Counted from the stretch's first letter, positions 1-8,871 are shown. The stretch is DNA of 64,000 nt from Micromonospora inositola (GCF_900090285.1 NZ_LT607754.1:5048001-5112000); one strand, 5' to 3'. A program made the numbers and translations. The notes: generated by a model not told the origin, from the sequence alone.

Positions 1-229
1 TTGCGCCGGTCACGGTGGGCCACACCCCCGTCGTGGGCGGGGTCCGCCCGTCGGCGCCAGGTCGAGCTTCCGCGTGCTGGGTGGGCGCGATCCACATCGC
101 GTCCCCGGTGTGGCGGTGTCCGATCGGGCGTGGATACCGCCACATCGGGGATCTGGTGCCGGTTGTCCGTTCCGGCCCTGCCCGGGCCGGCCGGTCTGGT
201 GTCGGATGTCCGTTTCTGGGTGTGACCGG

Positions 230-505
230 TGGCATCCTGGCGGCGGAATCGTCGGGGCCTCGGGGTCGTTACATCTCCCGTACGACCGAGTACCTGGCCC
301 GCTCGAGCGGGCCGATGGGACGGGCCCCCGGAATGATGGCGGGCCGGCGGTCGTTACACATGGTCCCGGCGCCGCGAAGAGGCCCCGCCCCGCGGCTGGC
401 ACCGGGCAGAGACTTTCCCCCCTCAGCTTTTTGAGCGCCTGACGGTGCTTGCGCACGTGCCGGCCCCCACCGGTGTGTGCGCCGACCCCCGAATGGAGCT
501 TCACC
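230..505 (+). promoter_or_regulatory. Conserved structured 5' leader, copy 1
   Basis: A long non-coding leader precedes the secreted-protein gene. Visible elements are two GTCGTTACA boxes (265-273 and 350-358), a hairpin GGTCGT...ACGACC (264-286), the palindrome GGCCCGCTCGAGCGGGCC near 296-313, and a long GC stem near 366-405 in which CCCGG-GCCGCG pairs with CGCGGC-CCGGG. A pyrimidine-rich stretch follows the stem. The arrangement is retained almost base for base in copy 2, which suggests a functional RNA such as a riboswitch or attenuator. I could not match it to the c-di-AMP (ydaO) consensus that often precedes actinobacterial cell-wall hydrolases. No ligand is claimed. Confidence 0.5.
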
Positions 506-1096
506 ATGAACACGATCATGCGTAAGAGCGTTCTGGGCATTGCTGGTCTGGCTTTCACCGGTGGCGTGTTCGCCGGTCCGGTCGCCGCGCACGCCGACGC
601 CACCCCGGTGGCCGGTAAGCCGGTCGCTGTGCAGGCCGACAAGCCGGGCGTGGACAAGGGCAAGCTGATTCCGCATGGTGTGCAGGGCGCCCAGTCGAAG
701 ATCACCCTGAACGGTGAGCAGACCGGCAACGCCAAGGCGATCATCGCGGCGACGAAGAAGGCGGGTCTGCCGGAGCGGGCCGCGGTCATCTCGATCGCCA
801 CCAGCCTGCAGGAGTCGAAGCTGGAGAACCTGGGTCACCTGGGTGACGCCAACGACCACGACTCGTTGGGCCTGTTCCAGCAGCGCCCGTCCTCGGGTTG
901 GGGCACGCCGAAGCAGATCACCGACCCCGAGTACGCGACCCTGGCGTTCGAGAAGGGTCTCAAGCAGGTCGACGGCTGGCAGGACATGCCGCTGACCGAG
1001 GCCGCCCAGACGGTGCAGGTGTCGGCCTACCCGGACGCCTACGCCCAGTGGGAGCAGCAGGCCGCCGACATCGTCGCCCAGCACTGGAACAGCTGA
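506..1096 (+). CDS. Secreted lysozyme-fold-like protein, copy 1
   Basis: A 196-residue protein with a Sec signal peptide: a charged start (MNTIMRK), a hydrophobic core and a probable Ala-x-Ala cleavage near residue 29 (AAHADA). A linker of about 35 residues follows. The C-terminal domain (about residues 70-196) contains NAKAIIAATKKAGLPERAAV, SLQESKL and DSLGLFQQRPS, the pattern of actinobacterial lytic-transglycosylase or lysozyme-like exported proteins; the Glu of LQESKL would be the general acid. It probably acts on or near peptidoglycan, but activity is inferred from fold resemblance only. A GGAG-like site lies before ATG 506. The mature protein is identical to copy 2 except for a missing Val-Ala in the linker. 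Confidence 0.8.
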   Translation: MNTIMRKSVLGIAGLAFTGGVFAGPVAAHADATPVAGKPVAVQADKPGVDKGKLIPHGVQGAQSKITLNGEQTGNAKAIIAATKKAGLPERAAVISIATSLQESKLENLGHLGDANDHDSLGLFQQRPSSGWGTPKQITDPEYATLAFEKGLKQVDGWQDMPLTEAAQTVQVSAYPDAYAQWEQQAADIVAQHWNS

Positions 1097-1125
1097 CCGG
1101 CAACTCAAGACTGAACACAACGACA

Positions 1126-1160
1126 GGGCCCTCTCCCCGCTCGGGGAGGGGGCCCTTCTC
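1126..1160 (+). terminator. Rho-independent-type hairpin after copy 1 gene
   Basis: GGGCCCTCTCCCC pairs with GGGGAGGGGGCCC across a short GCTC loop and is followed by TTCTC. It sits 30 bp after the stop of the secreted-protein gene and just before the end of the convergent hydrolase gene, so it may serve both strands. Confidence 0.75.
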
Positions 1161-1162
1161 GC

Positions 1163-2090
1163 TCACCTCACCTCGGCGGCGCGCGCGGTCAGCCACTCGA
1201 CGACCGGTCGGGTCACCGACGGGTCCACCGGCTCACGGATCTCCTGACGGTACGCGCGCAGCGACGGCTCGCCAGGCTGGCGCCGCAGCACGTGGGTGAC
1301 GTCCGGCAGCAGGCGCGTGTCCACCGGCCCGCCCGCGGTGTCGGCGATGACGGCCAGGTCCGCCGGGTCGGTCTGCAGGTCCTTCGCCCCGGTGACCGCG
1401 AGGATCGGCACGCGGATTCGGGCCAGGTCCGGGCGCGGGTCGTAGGTCAGGAACTCTCGCATCCAGCGGGCGTTGAGGCGCTGCCCGCCGATCCACGCCA
1501 CGTCGCCGCTGGCGGCGAGGATCTTCTCGTGGTTGCGCGTCACCTTGGTCACCAGGTCGGTCCGGGTGAGACGGAGCAGGAGGCGTACCGGGGCGGGGAG
1601 GCTGGGCAGCAGGCGGGCCGCCTGCCAGCGCAGCACCTCGGCCCCGGGGCGGCCGGTCCCGGCGAGCAGGACCAGTCCGGCGACCGGCGTGCCCCATGCG
1701 GCCAGCGCGGTCGCGGTGAGGGCTCCCTCGCTGTGCCCGACGAGGAACAGCTTCCGGGGGGTCGACGTCCGGGTCGTCGCCGAGCGCCGCGAGCGCGGCC
1801 TGCGCGTCGTCGACGTTGTCGTGGAACCCCGCTCGCCGGAACTCGCCGGAGCTGGCGCCGACGCCCCGCCGGTCGTACCGGAGCGTGGCGATGCCTTCGG
1901 CGGCGAGGGCTGCGGCGAGGCCGCGGGAGATGCCCAGCGGGAGGCGGCGGTGGTCGCCGTCGCGGTCCAACGGTCCGGATCCGGGCACGAGCAGGGCGGC
2001 CGGGTGCGGTCCGGGCCCGGCCGGTAGGCGGAGGGTGCCCGTCAGGCGGAACCCGGCCGAGGTGAACGTCAGTTCGCGCTCGGCGGTCAC
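1163..2090 (-). pseudogene. Alpha/beta hydrolase, frameshifted
   Basis: The reading frame from GTG 2090 gives an alpha/beta hydrolase N-terminus (TGTLRLPAGPGPHPAALLVP, then LRYDRRGVGASSGEFR). It shifts in a run of six G on the plus strand (1756-1761). Removing one base there joins it to the frame ending at 1163, which starts with LFLVGHSEGAL (the nucleophile elbow, Ser of GHSEG) and carries the acid region (VTGAKDLQTDP) and the His region (DVTHVL). All catalytic elements are present across the two frames. This is either a fresh frameshift or a homopolymer sequencing error. The GTG start overlaps the stop of the upstream remnant by GTGA, implying translational coupling. Confidence 0.75.
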
Positions 2091-2345
2091 CCGCGTACCG
2101 ATCGGGCCAGCGCATCGGCGTCGGTGGCGCCGACGAGCACCGCGTCGTACCGCTGTCCGGCGAGGGCGATCCGCACGGCCGGCTGGCCGGCGCGGACGCT
2201 GACGAAATCCCGGCCCGACCGGCTGCGCCAGGTGCCGATCTTGCGCAGGCCGGGGACGCCGAGGCCCGGGGCGCGCAGGCCGTGGGTGGCGGCGAGGTGC
2301 CATCTGGGGCTCCTGGTCTCCGCCCGGCCCCCGGCAGCAGGAGCC
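2087..2345 (-). pseudogene. 5'-truncated remnant of a small conserved protein
   Basis: One minus-strand frame is open from just after the exporter stop down to a TGA at 2087-2089. It reads LRKIGTWRSRSGRDFVSVRAG then QPAVRIALAGQRYDAVLVGA and DADALARSV. I see no usable ATG, GTG or TTG start in this frame. The composition looks coding and resembles the C-terminal half of actinobacterial PH-like small proteins (weakly held). The stop overlaps the GTG of the hydrolase. It is best read as the tail of a gene whose 5' half was lost when it became joined to the exporter gene. Confidence 0.45.
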
Positions 2346-3791
2346 CTAGCGCGACCGGCGGCGACCGGCGGCGATGTCGACCAGCGCCGCCACCAGCGCG
2401 AGCGTGATGATCCCGGTGGCCAGCAGCAGCGAGTGCCGGAAGGCTGTCGCCCAGTCGCCCCGGCTGCTGGCCAGCGAGGAGAAGAACAACGACCCGACCG
2501 CCGCGATGCCGGCTGCCGAGCCGATCCGCTGGCCTGTCTGCAGCATGCCGGCCCCGCTGCCCGCCTGCGGCACCGGCACCTCCGACAGGGTCAGCGTCTG
2601 GTTCGGGGCGATGACCAGGCCGCTGCCCAGGCCGGCGAGCAGCAGCGGCACCGCGGTCAGCAGCGGCACCGAGCCGGACGGCGAGTCGCGCAGCACCCAG
2701 ACCGTGGCCGCGAGCCCGATCACCACGACGAGCAGGCCGATGGCGACCAGCGGCCGGCCGTACCGGGTGACGACCCGGCCGCCGAGCGCCGACGCCACCG
2801 CCGAGCCCAGCGCGAACGGGGTGATCGCCAGGCCGGCGACTAGGGCGCTGTAGCCGAGCCCGTTCTGCAGGTAGAGGGTGAAGATGAAGAAGATGGCGGT
2901 GAACCCGCCGAAGTAGACCAGCGCGATCAGCGCCCCGAGGGTGTACGAGCGCAGCCCGAACAGCCGCAGGTCGAACAGCGGCGGCCGGTGCCGGCCGTAC
3001 CACCGTTCCCACAGGCCGAAGACGACCAGGACGGCCAGGCCGGCCGGGACGAGCGCCCACTTCCACGGGGTGTGCCACTGTTCGCGCTGCACCAGCGGCA
3101 GCAGCACCATGGTCACCCCGATCCCGAGCAGCAGCACCCCGACCGGGTCGAGGCGGTGCCGGTCCTGCTGGCCGGTGGGGCGGGCCGGCAGCAGCCGCCA
3201 GCCGAGCAGCACCGCGACGATGCCCACCGGGACGTTGACGAAGAACACCCACCGCCAGCCGTGCTCCTCGCCGCCGAGTTGGATGAGCAGGCCGCCGAGC
3301 AGCGGTCCCACCGCGGTGGAGATGCCGATGGTGGCGCCGAGCAGGCCGAACGCCCGGCCGCGTTCCGCGCCCCGGAACAGCTGCTGGATCAGGCCGCTCA
3401 CCTGCGGGTTGACCACGCCGGCCGCGGCGCCCTGCACCAGCCGGGCGGCGACCAGCCACTCCGGCGACCGGGCCAGCCCAGCCAGCGCGCTGGTCAGCGT
3501 GAACAGGGCCACCCCGACGACGAAGGCGGTCCGCCGGCCGCGGGCGTCGCCGAAGCGTCCGGCGGGCACCAGCACCAACCCGAAGGTGAGCGCGTACCCG
3601 GAGAGCACCCACTGCAGGTCACTCGGCGTCGCGTGGAGGGCGCGGTCCATCGACGGCACGGCGACGTTGACGATGCTGACGTCGAGCAGCGTCATGAAGG
3701 CGGCGACCAGGCCGACGCCGAGCGCCTGCCAGCGCTTCCGGACGTCGTACCCGCCGGTGTCGGCCGGTGCCGACGACCGGTCCGCGCTCAT
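2346..3791 (-). CDS. DHA2-type MFS multidrug exporter (EmrB/QacA family)
   Basis: A 481-residue membrane protein with about 14 hydrophobic segments. Family marks include LLDVSIVNVAVPSMDRAL in helix 1, WVLSGYALTFG with GRFGDARGRR between helices 2 and 3, RLVQGAAAGVVNPQ, and GWRWVFFVNVPVG, the DHA2 motif before helix 6. It should export hydrophobic or cationic drugs by proton antiport at the cytoplasmic membrane; the substrate cannot be told. ATG 3791 (GGGGGGC ahead) is preferred to an in-frame ATG 30 bp upstream. The 3' end abuts a gene remnant. Confidence 0.88.
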   Translation of the reverse strand: MSADRSSAPADTGGYDVRKRWQALGVGLVAAFMTLLDVSIVNVAVPSMDRALHATPSDLQWVLSGYALTFGLVLVPAGRFGDARGRRTAFVVGVALFTLTSALAGLARSPEWLVAARLVQGAAAGVVNPQVSGLIQQLFRGAERGRAFGLLGATIGISTAVGPLLGGLLIQLGGEEHGWRWVFFVNVPVGIVAVLLGWRLLPARPTGQQDRHRLDPVGVLLLGIGVTMVLLPLVQREQWHTPWKWALVPAGLAVLVVFGLWERWYGRHRPPLFDLRLFGLRSYTLGALIALVYFGGFTAIFFIFTLYLQNGLGYSALVAGLAITPFALGSAVASALGGRVVTRYGRPLVAIGLLVVVIGLAATVWVLRDSPSGSVPLLTAVPLLLAGLGSGLVIAPNQTLTLSEVPVPQAGSGAGMLQTGQRIGSAAGIAAVGSLFFSSLASSRGDWATAFRHSLLLATGIITLALVAALVDIAAGRRRSR

Positions 3792-3861
3792 CGTGCCCCC
3801 CGAAGACCGTCGATCACGCATTCCTGATCGCTACCCGGGCCCTCGAGGAGCAAACGGGACG

Positions 3862-4098
3862 TCACGCCATCTGGCGAGCGCACCACCGCGGCCCGAAGTC
3901 CAGCCCCGCCAGCGGGGAGTCCTCCCGGTGCAGCAGGCCCTTCTCGGTGAGCAGGTGCAGCGGCGCTTGCAGCTCATCCTCGCTCATCCCCGTCTCCTGC
4001 GCGATCAGGTCGGGGTAGGGGACGTGTCCCCGGGTTTCCAGCGCGGTCACCGCCTGGTACACCCGTTCCTCGACCTCCGACAGTTGTACCTGCTGCAT
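3862..4098 (-). CDS. Small winged-helix-like hypothetical protein
   Basis: A 78-residue acidic protein. Residues 8-60 (ERVYQAVTALETRG, then IAQETGMSEDELQAPLHLL, then KGLLHRED) have the spacing of a winged helix-turn-helix with a final GLL-wing. AGGAAAGCC precedes ATG 4098. It is close to the size of a single DNA-binding domain and could be a regulator or an adaptor. No named family recognised. It is transcribed away from the flavoprotein gene at 4238. Confidence 0.65.
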   Translation of the reverse strand: MQQVQLSEVEERVYQAVTALETRGHVPYPDLIAQETGMSEDELQAPLHLLTEKGLLHREDSPLAGLDFGPRWCARQMA

Positions 4099-4237
4099 GG
4101 CTTTCCTCCTCGGCGTGACCCGCCCGGCCCGCGGGCGGCCTGCGCCCGGCGGTTACCCGGCGGGTGTCCGTTGATGCCCACCCGATCCGGGGAGTCGCGC
4201 CCGGCGTTTCGCCCGTGGCGTGGCCTAGGCTGCACCC

Positions 4238-5407
4238 GTGATCGTCTGGGATCTCGCCGTCGTCGGAGCCGGTCCCGCCGGGCTCTCCGCGGCGCACGCA
4301 GCGGCCCGCGCCGGGGTCCGCACGCTGGTCGTCGAGCGCGCCACCCATCCCCGCTACAAGACCTGTGGGGGAGGGCTGATCGGCACGTCGCTGGCGGAGG
4401 TCACCGACCGGATCGAGGTGCCGGTGCACGACCGGGTCGACCGGGTGACGTTCACCCGGGACGGGCGACGCGGCTTCACCCGCCGGCACGCCGCCGGGCC
4501 GCTGGTGGCCATGGTCCGGCGGGAGGAATTCGACGAGCGGCTGCGGGCCGCCGCGGTCGCCGCCGGGGCCGAGGTCCGTGAGGGCGTCGCCGTCCGCGCC
4601 GTCGAGCAGGACCCCGACGAGGTACGCCTGCGGCTGGCCGACGGCGAGACCGTACGGGCCCGGGTCGTCATCGGCGCGGACGGCTCCTCCGGAGTCACCT
4701 CCCGGCACGTCGGTGTCCGGCACCGGCAGGTGGACCTCGGGCTGGAACTGGAACTCCCGGTGTCACCGGACGAGCAGGAACGCTGGCGGGGCCGGCTGCT
4801 GTTGGACTGGGGGCCGGTCCCCGGGTCGTACGCCTGGGTCTTCCCGAAGGGCGACCGGCTCACCGTCGGGGTGATCGCCGCCCGCGGCGACGGGGAGCGG
4901 ACCCGGGCCTACCTGCGGGACTTCGTCGACCGGCTGGGCCTGTCCGGGGTGACCCCGGAACACGACTCGGGCCACCTGACCCGCTGCCGGGCGGAGGACT
5001 CGCCGGTGCGCCGCGGCCGGGTGCTGGTCGCCGGGGACGCGGCGGGACTGCTGGAGCCGTGGAGCCGGGAGGGGATCAGCTACGCGCTGCGCTCGGGCCG
5101 GTTGGCCGGCGCGGCGGTCGTCTTGGCCGACCTCGACGGCTACGAGCGGGCGGTCGACCGGCTGCTGGCTCCGTCCATGCGGGCCGGTCACCGGCTGCTG
5201 GAGGTCTTCGAGCGGCGGCCGGACGTCTTCCACGGGCTGCTGGCCACCCCGGTCGGGTGGCGGATGTTCGTCCGGTTCTGTCAGGGCCGGGCCAGCTTCG
5301 ACGAGACCCTCACCCGCCGGCCGGTCCGGGCGGCCCTGGCCCTGCTGGACCGCCTTCCCCCGGTCCGGTCGACGCCCCTCGCCGGGGCGCGGGCGGGCGC
5401 TCGCTAA
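4238..5407 (+). CDS. Geranylgeranyl reductase family FAD oxidoreductase
   Basis: A 389-residue flavoprotein of the geranylgeranyl reductase/PHBH-like fold. It shows the N-terminal dinucleotide site VVGAGPAGLSAAHAAARAG, the PRYKTCGGGL segment typical of geranylgeranyl reductases, the middle motif VVIGADGSSG, and the second FAD motif VLVAGDAAGLLEPWSREGI. Members saturate isoprenoid chains (menaquinone side chains, archaeal-type lipids or carotenoid precursors) with NAD(P)H or ferredoxin. The substrate here is unknown. It stands alone and begins at GTG. Confidence 0.85.
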   Translation: MIVWDLAVVGAGPAGLSAAHAAARAGVRTLVVERATHPRYKTCGGGLIGTSLAEVTDRIEVPVHDRVDRVTFTRDGRRGFTRRHAAGPLVAMVRREEFDERLRAAAVAAGAEVREGVAVRAVEQDPDEVRLRLADGETVRARVVIGADGSSGVTSRHVGVRHRQVDLGLELELPVSPDEQERWRGRLLLDWGPVPGSYAWVFPKGDRLTVGVIAARGDGERTRAYLRDFVDRLGLSGVTPEHDSGHLTRCRAEDSPVRRGRVLVAGDAAGLLEPWSREGISYALRSGRLAGAAVVLADLDGYERAVDRLLAPSMRAGHRLLEVFERRPDVFHGLLATPVGWRMFVRFCQGRASFDETLTRRPVRAALALLDRLPPVRSTPLAGARAGAR

Positions 5408-5467
5408 CGCTGCCCGGGTGACCGATTGGGATCTCGTTGGCCCTGGTCTTCCAGCACTCCTGACCGG

Positions 5468-6502
5468 TCAGGGCACGATCACCGCCCGACCGTGGATGTC
5501 GCCCCGCCGCAGCAGGTCGTACGCCTCCGGCGCCCGCTCCAGCGGGAAGATCTGCACGTCGGCCTGGAGCAGCCCGAGGCGGCCCAGCGCGATCACCTCC
5601 TGCAGCTCGGCCCGGGTGCCCCAGAACGGGATTTCCACGCTGGTCTCCAGCGGCAGGGTGGGCGGCTCGTCGGCGACGGGGCGGACGGGCAGCGTCCCGC
5701 CGGCGAGGCCGGCCCGCATCACCCGGCCCCCGACGGCGACGACCTGGCGGGCGGTGGTGAGGGTGGGGTCCGCCCCGACGAAGTCGAGCACCACGTCCGC
5801 TCCGTCCGGCGGGGGGCCGACGTGTGCCCGGATCCTCCCGACCGTGTCCGGTCCGGCCTGCACCACCTCGTGTGCGCCCAGCCGGGTGGCCAGATCCAGC
5901 GCGGCCACGCTGGTGTCCACCGCGATGATCCGTACCGCCGTGGTGGCGACCAGGATCTGCACCGCCATGTGCCCGAGCCCGCCGATGCCGATCACTACGC
6001 AGGACGTGCCGGGGCGCAGGTTGGGCCGGGCCAGCTCCACCGCGTGGTACGGGGTCAGCCCGGCGTCGGTGAGCGGGGCGGCCTGCTCCAGCTCCAGGGA
6101 GCCGACCGGCAGCAGCCGGGACGCCGGCACCACCACGTGCTCGGCCAGCCCGCCGTCGCGGCTGAGCCCGATGCCACCCACCGCCACGACCCGGCACTGG
6201 TTCTCCAACCCGCGCAGGCAGGCCCGGCAGCGGCCGCAGCCGATGATCCCGTACACGGCGGCGCGGTCCCCCGGCGACCACCCGGTGACGCCGGGGCCGA
6301 CGGTGTCGACGGTGCCGGCGATCTCGTGGCCGAGCGTGATCGGGGTGGGGAACATCCCGGCCGGCGCGTCGAGGAGGTGCAGGTCGGAGTGGCAGGCGCC
6401 GACCGCGCCCACCCGCAGCAGCACGTCACCCGGCCCAGCGTCCGGGGTGGGCACCGCCACCTGTTCCAGCACGCCGGGACTGGTCATCCGTACCGCGCGC
6501 AT
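5468..6502 (-). CDS. Zinc-dependent alcohol dehydrogenase (MDR superfamily)
   Basis: A 344-residue medium-chain dehydrogenase. Catalytic zinc ligands are visible at ACHSDLHLLD (Cys) and GHEIAG (His-Glu). The structural zinc loop CGRCRACLRGLENQC supplies four cysteines, and the Rossmann motif is VIGIGGLGHMAVQI. It should oxidise or reduce an alcohol/aldehyde with NAD(P) in the cytoplasm; the substrate is not evident. ATG 6502 is followed by a typical MRAV start. It is convergent with the gene ending at 5407. Confidence 0.87.
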   Translation of the reverse strand: MRAVRMTSPGVLEQVAVPTPDAGPGDVLLRVGAVGACHSDLHLLDAPAGMFPTPITLGHEIAGTVDTVGPGVTGWSPGDRAAVYGIIGCGRCRACLRGLENQCRVVAVGGIGLSRDGGLAEHVVVPASRLLPVGSLELEQAAPLTDAGLTPYHAVELARPNLRPGTSCVVIGIGGLGHMAVQILVATTAVRIIAVDTSVAALDLATRLGAHEVVQAGPDTVGRIRAHVGPPPDGADVVLDFVGADPTLTTARQVVAVGGRVMRAGLAGGTLPVRPVADEPPTLPLETSVEIPFWGTRAELQEVIALGRLGLLQADVQIFPLERAPEAYDLLRRGDIHGRAVIVP

Positions 6503-6601
6503 GGTCTTGTCCTCCGCCTCGTCGCCGACGGCCGTCGCCGCGGCTTACCCGTGACCATCAGGTTGATGCGACGGCTGGACGGGCGGGCGCACAATGCGGG
6601 T

Positions 6602-6793
6602 ATGAGCGAGCCGGCCGAGTCGTTCACCGACGAGGAGTACGCGTTCCTGCGGCACGTGCGCTTCGGCGAGCTGCCGCCGCTGGTCGGCCCGGACGAGCGG
6701 GTGGAGTTCACCGAGACCGAACCCCGCCGGGACCGGCCCGAGCCGGCCGGCAGCCCCGACGAGTGGAACCTCCGCCTCGGCCCGGGCGGCTGA
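6602..6793 (+). CDS. Small acidic hypothetical protein
   Basis: A 63-residue acidic protein starting MSEPAESFTDEEYAFLRHVR, rich in Glu, Asp and Pro in its second half (TETEPRRDRPEPAGSPDEW). ATG 6602 lies about 100 bp from the divergent dehydrogenase start. The FTDEEYAFLRHVRFGELPP opening is typical of short conserved actinomycete proteins of unknown role. A strong terminator follows. Confidence 0.6.
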   Translation: MSEPAESFTDEEYAFLRHVRFGELPPLVGPDERVEFTETEPRRDRPEPAGSPDEWNLRLGPGG

Positions 6794-6801
6794 GACGCGG
6801 A

Positions 6802-6830
6802 CGGGCCGCGGGTGACAACCCGCGGCCCGT
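6802..6830. terminator. Bidirectional hairpin terminator
   Basis: CGGGCCGCGGGT and ACCCGCGGCCCG pair perfectly around GACA between two convergent genes (stop at 6793 on plus, stop at 6844 on minus). Confidence 0.8.
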
Positions 6831-6843
6831 CGCATGGTATGGA

Positions 6844-8637
6844 TCAGAAGACCGGCACGCCCTCGCGGACCAGCTTCCAGTTCGGCACGAAGAAGTCGGC
6901 CGGGTTGATCACGCCCTTGGCCTGCGCCCAGTCGATGAGCAGCTGGCGGATCTCCTGCTGCTGGTTGTAGACCTGGGTCTTCACGATGCCGGGGAAGTTG
7001 CCGCCACCGCTGCGCCGGTAGTTGTTCACCGCGATCACGAACTGCGCGTCCGCGGCGACCGGGGTGTCGGTGCCCGGCAGGACCAGCCGGGTGATCCGCT
7101 GGCCGAGCGGCTTCGAGATGTCGATGTCGTAGTCGACACCCGAGATCACGTCGTAGTTGTAGTCCGGCACGGCCGGGTCGCTGATCGTGTTCGGGTCGAC
7201 CGGCGCACCCACCGGCAGCGTGGCGAAGTACTTCGCCGAGTACTCCAGGTACGCCTGCACCTCGGCGCCGGTCAGGACGACCGCCTCCAGGGTGTTGTCG
7301 TACACGTAGAGGCCCGCCACGTCGCGGATCCGCACGTCACCCTGCGGGAAGACGGCGGTCCGGCTGAACGGCGCGGCGATCGACAGCACCGGCAGGCCCG
7401 CGTACGCGGTGCCGGCGAGCGCCGTGGCGACCACCTCGGTCTGGACGTGGTTGATGAAGTCCAGGATCGGGGTGTCCTTGTACCGCGACTCGGCGGCGGA
7501 CAACTCCACGCTGGACTGGGCGACGACCTGGTTGACGTAGCCGACCGTCTTGGCGTGCTGGCCCCGCACGGCCGCGAGCACCGCCGGGTCCTCGACCACG
7601 GTGTTGGTGTTCAGCATGGTGGCGGACCTGTCGACCACCTGCCACCGGCCCTTGACCTTGGCGACGGTGAAGTCCATCCGGGTGAGCCGCTGGCCCCACT
7701 TCGACGGCTCGGAGGTCAGCACCTGCGCGCCGGTGGCGGTGTTGGTGACGAACTTCTGCGGGACCTCGTTGTGCGCGTGGCCGAAGAGGATCGCGTCGAT
7801 GCCGGGGACCTGCTCGGCGATCAGCGCGACCGGGTTCTCGTTCGGCAGCTCCGGGCCGTAGCTGGAGGTGCCGCTGTCACCGCCGTGGGCGGAGATGATG
7901 ACGATGTCCGCACCGCGCTCGCGCATGACCGGCACCCACTTGGCGGCGGTGGCGATCATGTCGGCGAAGACCAGCTTGCCCTCGACGTTGGCCTTGTCCC
8001 AGATGGCCACTCCCGGGTTGGTCAGGCCGAGGATGCCGACCTTGATGGTCGGGGAGTCGGAGCCACCGAGGGAGACCTTCTTGATCACGTACGGCAGGAA
8101 GGCGGGCTTGCCGGTGGCCTCGTTGATCGCGTTCGCGGCCAGCGCAGGGAAGCCCAGCTGACCGATCCACTGGGCCAGCAGCGGCAGGCCGTAGTTGAAC
8201 TCGTGGTTGCCCAGCGTGACGGCCTCGTAGTTCAGCACGTTCATCGCGTTGGCCATCGGGTGCGTCTCACCGGTGGTGGTGATCGGCTCCTGCTTGGCGT
8301 AGTAGGTGGCCAGCGGGGTGCCCTGGATGGTGTCGCCGGCGTCGAGGACCAGCGTCGGCTTGCTGCCGCGCTCGGCGCGGATCTGGTTGACCAGGGTGGC
8401 CAGCTTGGCGACGCCGACGTCGTTGTGCTTGCTGTCGTCGTACTCGGCGTCCTTGTAGTAGTCCCAGTTGTAGACGTTGCCGTGGGTGTCCGAGGTGCCC
8501 AGGACGGTCAGGTCCCAGGTCTTCGGGCCCGTCGACTCGGCCGCCCGGGCCGGGGCGCCGGCGATCAGGGGGGCGGTCGCGGCGGCGGCCGCGACAGCGA
8601 GCACCTGGCGGCGCGAGGCGCCGGAGGAGAAGGTCAT
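6844..8637 (-). CDS. Tat-exported bifunctional metallophosphatase/5'-nucleotidase
   Basis: A 597-residue secreted enzyme. The N-terminus holds a twin-arginine motif (ASRRQVLAV) followed by an Ala-rich hydrophobic stretch and an ARA-type cleavage site. The metallophosphoesterase domain carries GTSDTHGN, LDAGDTIQG, GNHEFNYG, ISAHGGDSG and FGHAHNE, the full set of dimetal ligands. The C-terminal 5'-nucleotidase domain contains YDNTLEAVVLTGAEVQAYLE and NNYRRSGGGNFPG. It would dephosphorylate extracellular nucleotides or cyclic nucleotides, and the Tat route fits folding with bound metal. ATG 8637 has GGAAAGG upstream and is preferred to the ATG 15 bp earlier. Confidence 0.9.
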   Translation of the reverse strand: MTFSSGASRRQVLAVAAAAATAPLIAGAPARAAESTGPKTWDLTVLGTSDTHGNVYNWDYYKDAEYDDSKHNDVGVAKLATLVNQIRAERGSKPTLVLDAGDTIQGTPLATYYAKQEPITTTGETHPMANAMNVLNYEAVTLGNHEFNYGLPLLAQWIGQLGFPALAANAINEATGKPAFLPYVIKKVSLGGSDSPTIKVGILGLTNPGVAIWDKANVEGKLVFADMIATAAKWVPVMRERGADIVIISAHGGDSGTSSYGPELPNENPVALIAEQVPGIDAILFGHAHNEVPQKFVTNTATGAQVLTSEPSKWGQRLTRMDFTVAKVKGRWQVVDRSATMLNTNTVVEDPAVLAAVRGQHAKTVGYVNQVVAQSSVELSAAESRYKDTPILDFINHVQTEVVATALAGTAYAGLPVLSIAAPFSRTAVFPQGDVRIRDVAGLYVYDNTLEAVVLTGAEVQAYLEYSAKYFATLPVGAPVDPNTISDPAVPDYNYDVISGVDYDIDISKPLGQRITRLVLPGTDTPVAADAQFVIAVNNYRRSGGGNFPGIVKTQVYNQQQEIRQLLIDWAQAKGVINPADFFVPNWKLVREGVPVF

Positions 8638-8871
8638 GCCGTGCCTTTCCATGGGGGTTAGGCGCCTCGTGGGCGTCGTTGCGCACCATAACCAGCCGCC
8701 GTCACTCCTGCCACAGCGACCCGAGGTGGTTCACCACACCAGCGTCACCGGTCGCCGGCACGTAACACGCCGGCCATCCGGCTGTCGCTTCCGCCCCTGG
8801 AGCCTGCGTAGGGGCGGAGGGGCACCGGCGGCAACTCACCGGGTGACGTGCCGCCGGGTGCCCGCCGGCCG

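Larger units (their letters stand above)
128..1096. repeat. Long direct repeat, copy 1
   Basis: This segment recurs in the same orientation at 10044-11025. The likeness starts at the shared GCGTGGATACCGCC and ends at the stop codon of the secreted-protein gene; the terminators beyond are unrelated. The promoter-proximal leader (about 230-505) differs from copy 2 at only a handful of bases, and the coding part differs by silent changes plus one 6-bp insertion in copy 2. Each copy begins with two degenerate versions of CTGGTGCCGGTTGTCCGTT about 45-50 bp apart. The intervening 9 kb contains unrelated genes. Confidence 0.9.

Noticed and set aside
1..125. Possible short minus-strand gene running off the left edge
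   Set aside because: A frame beginning MWIAPTQHAEARPGADGR is open to the edge, but too little is visible to support it.
230..505. Leader as a c-di-AMP (ydaO) riboswitch
   Set aside because: Position and gene type fit, but I could not align the conserved core by eye, so no ligand is assigned.
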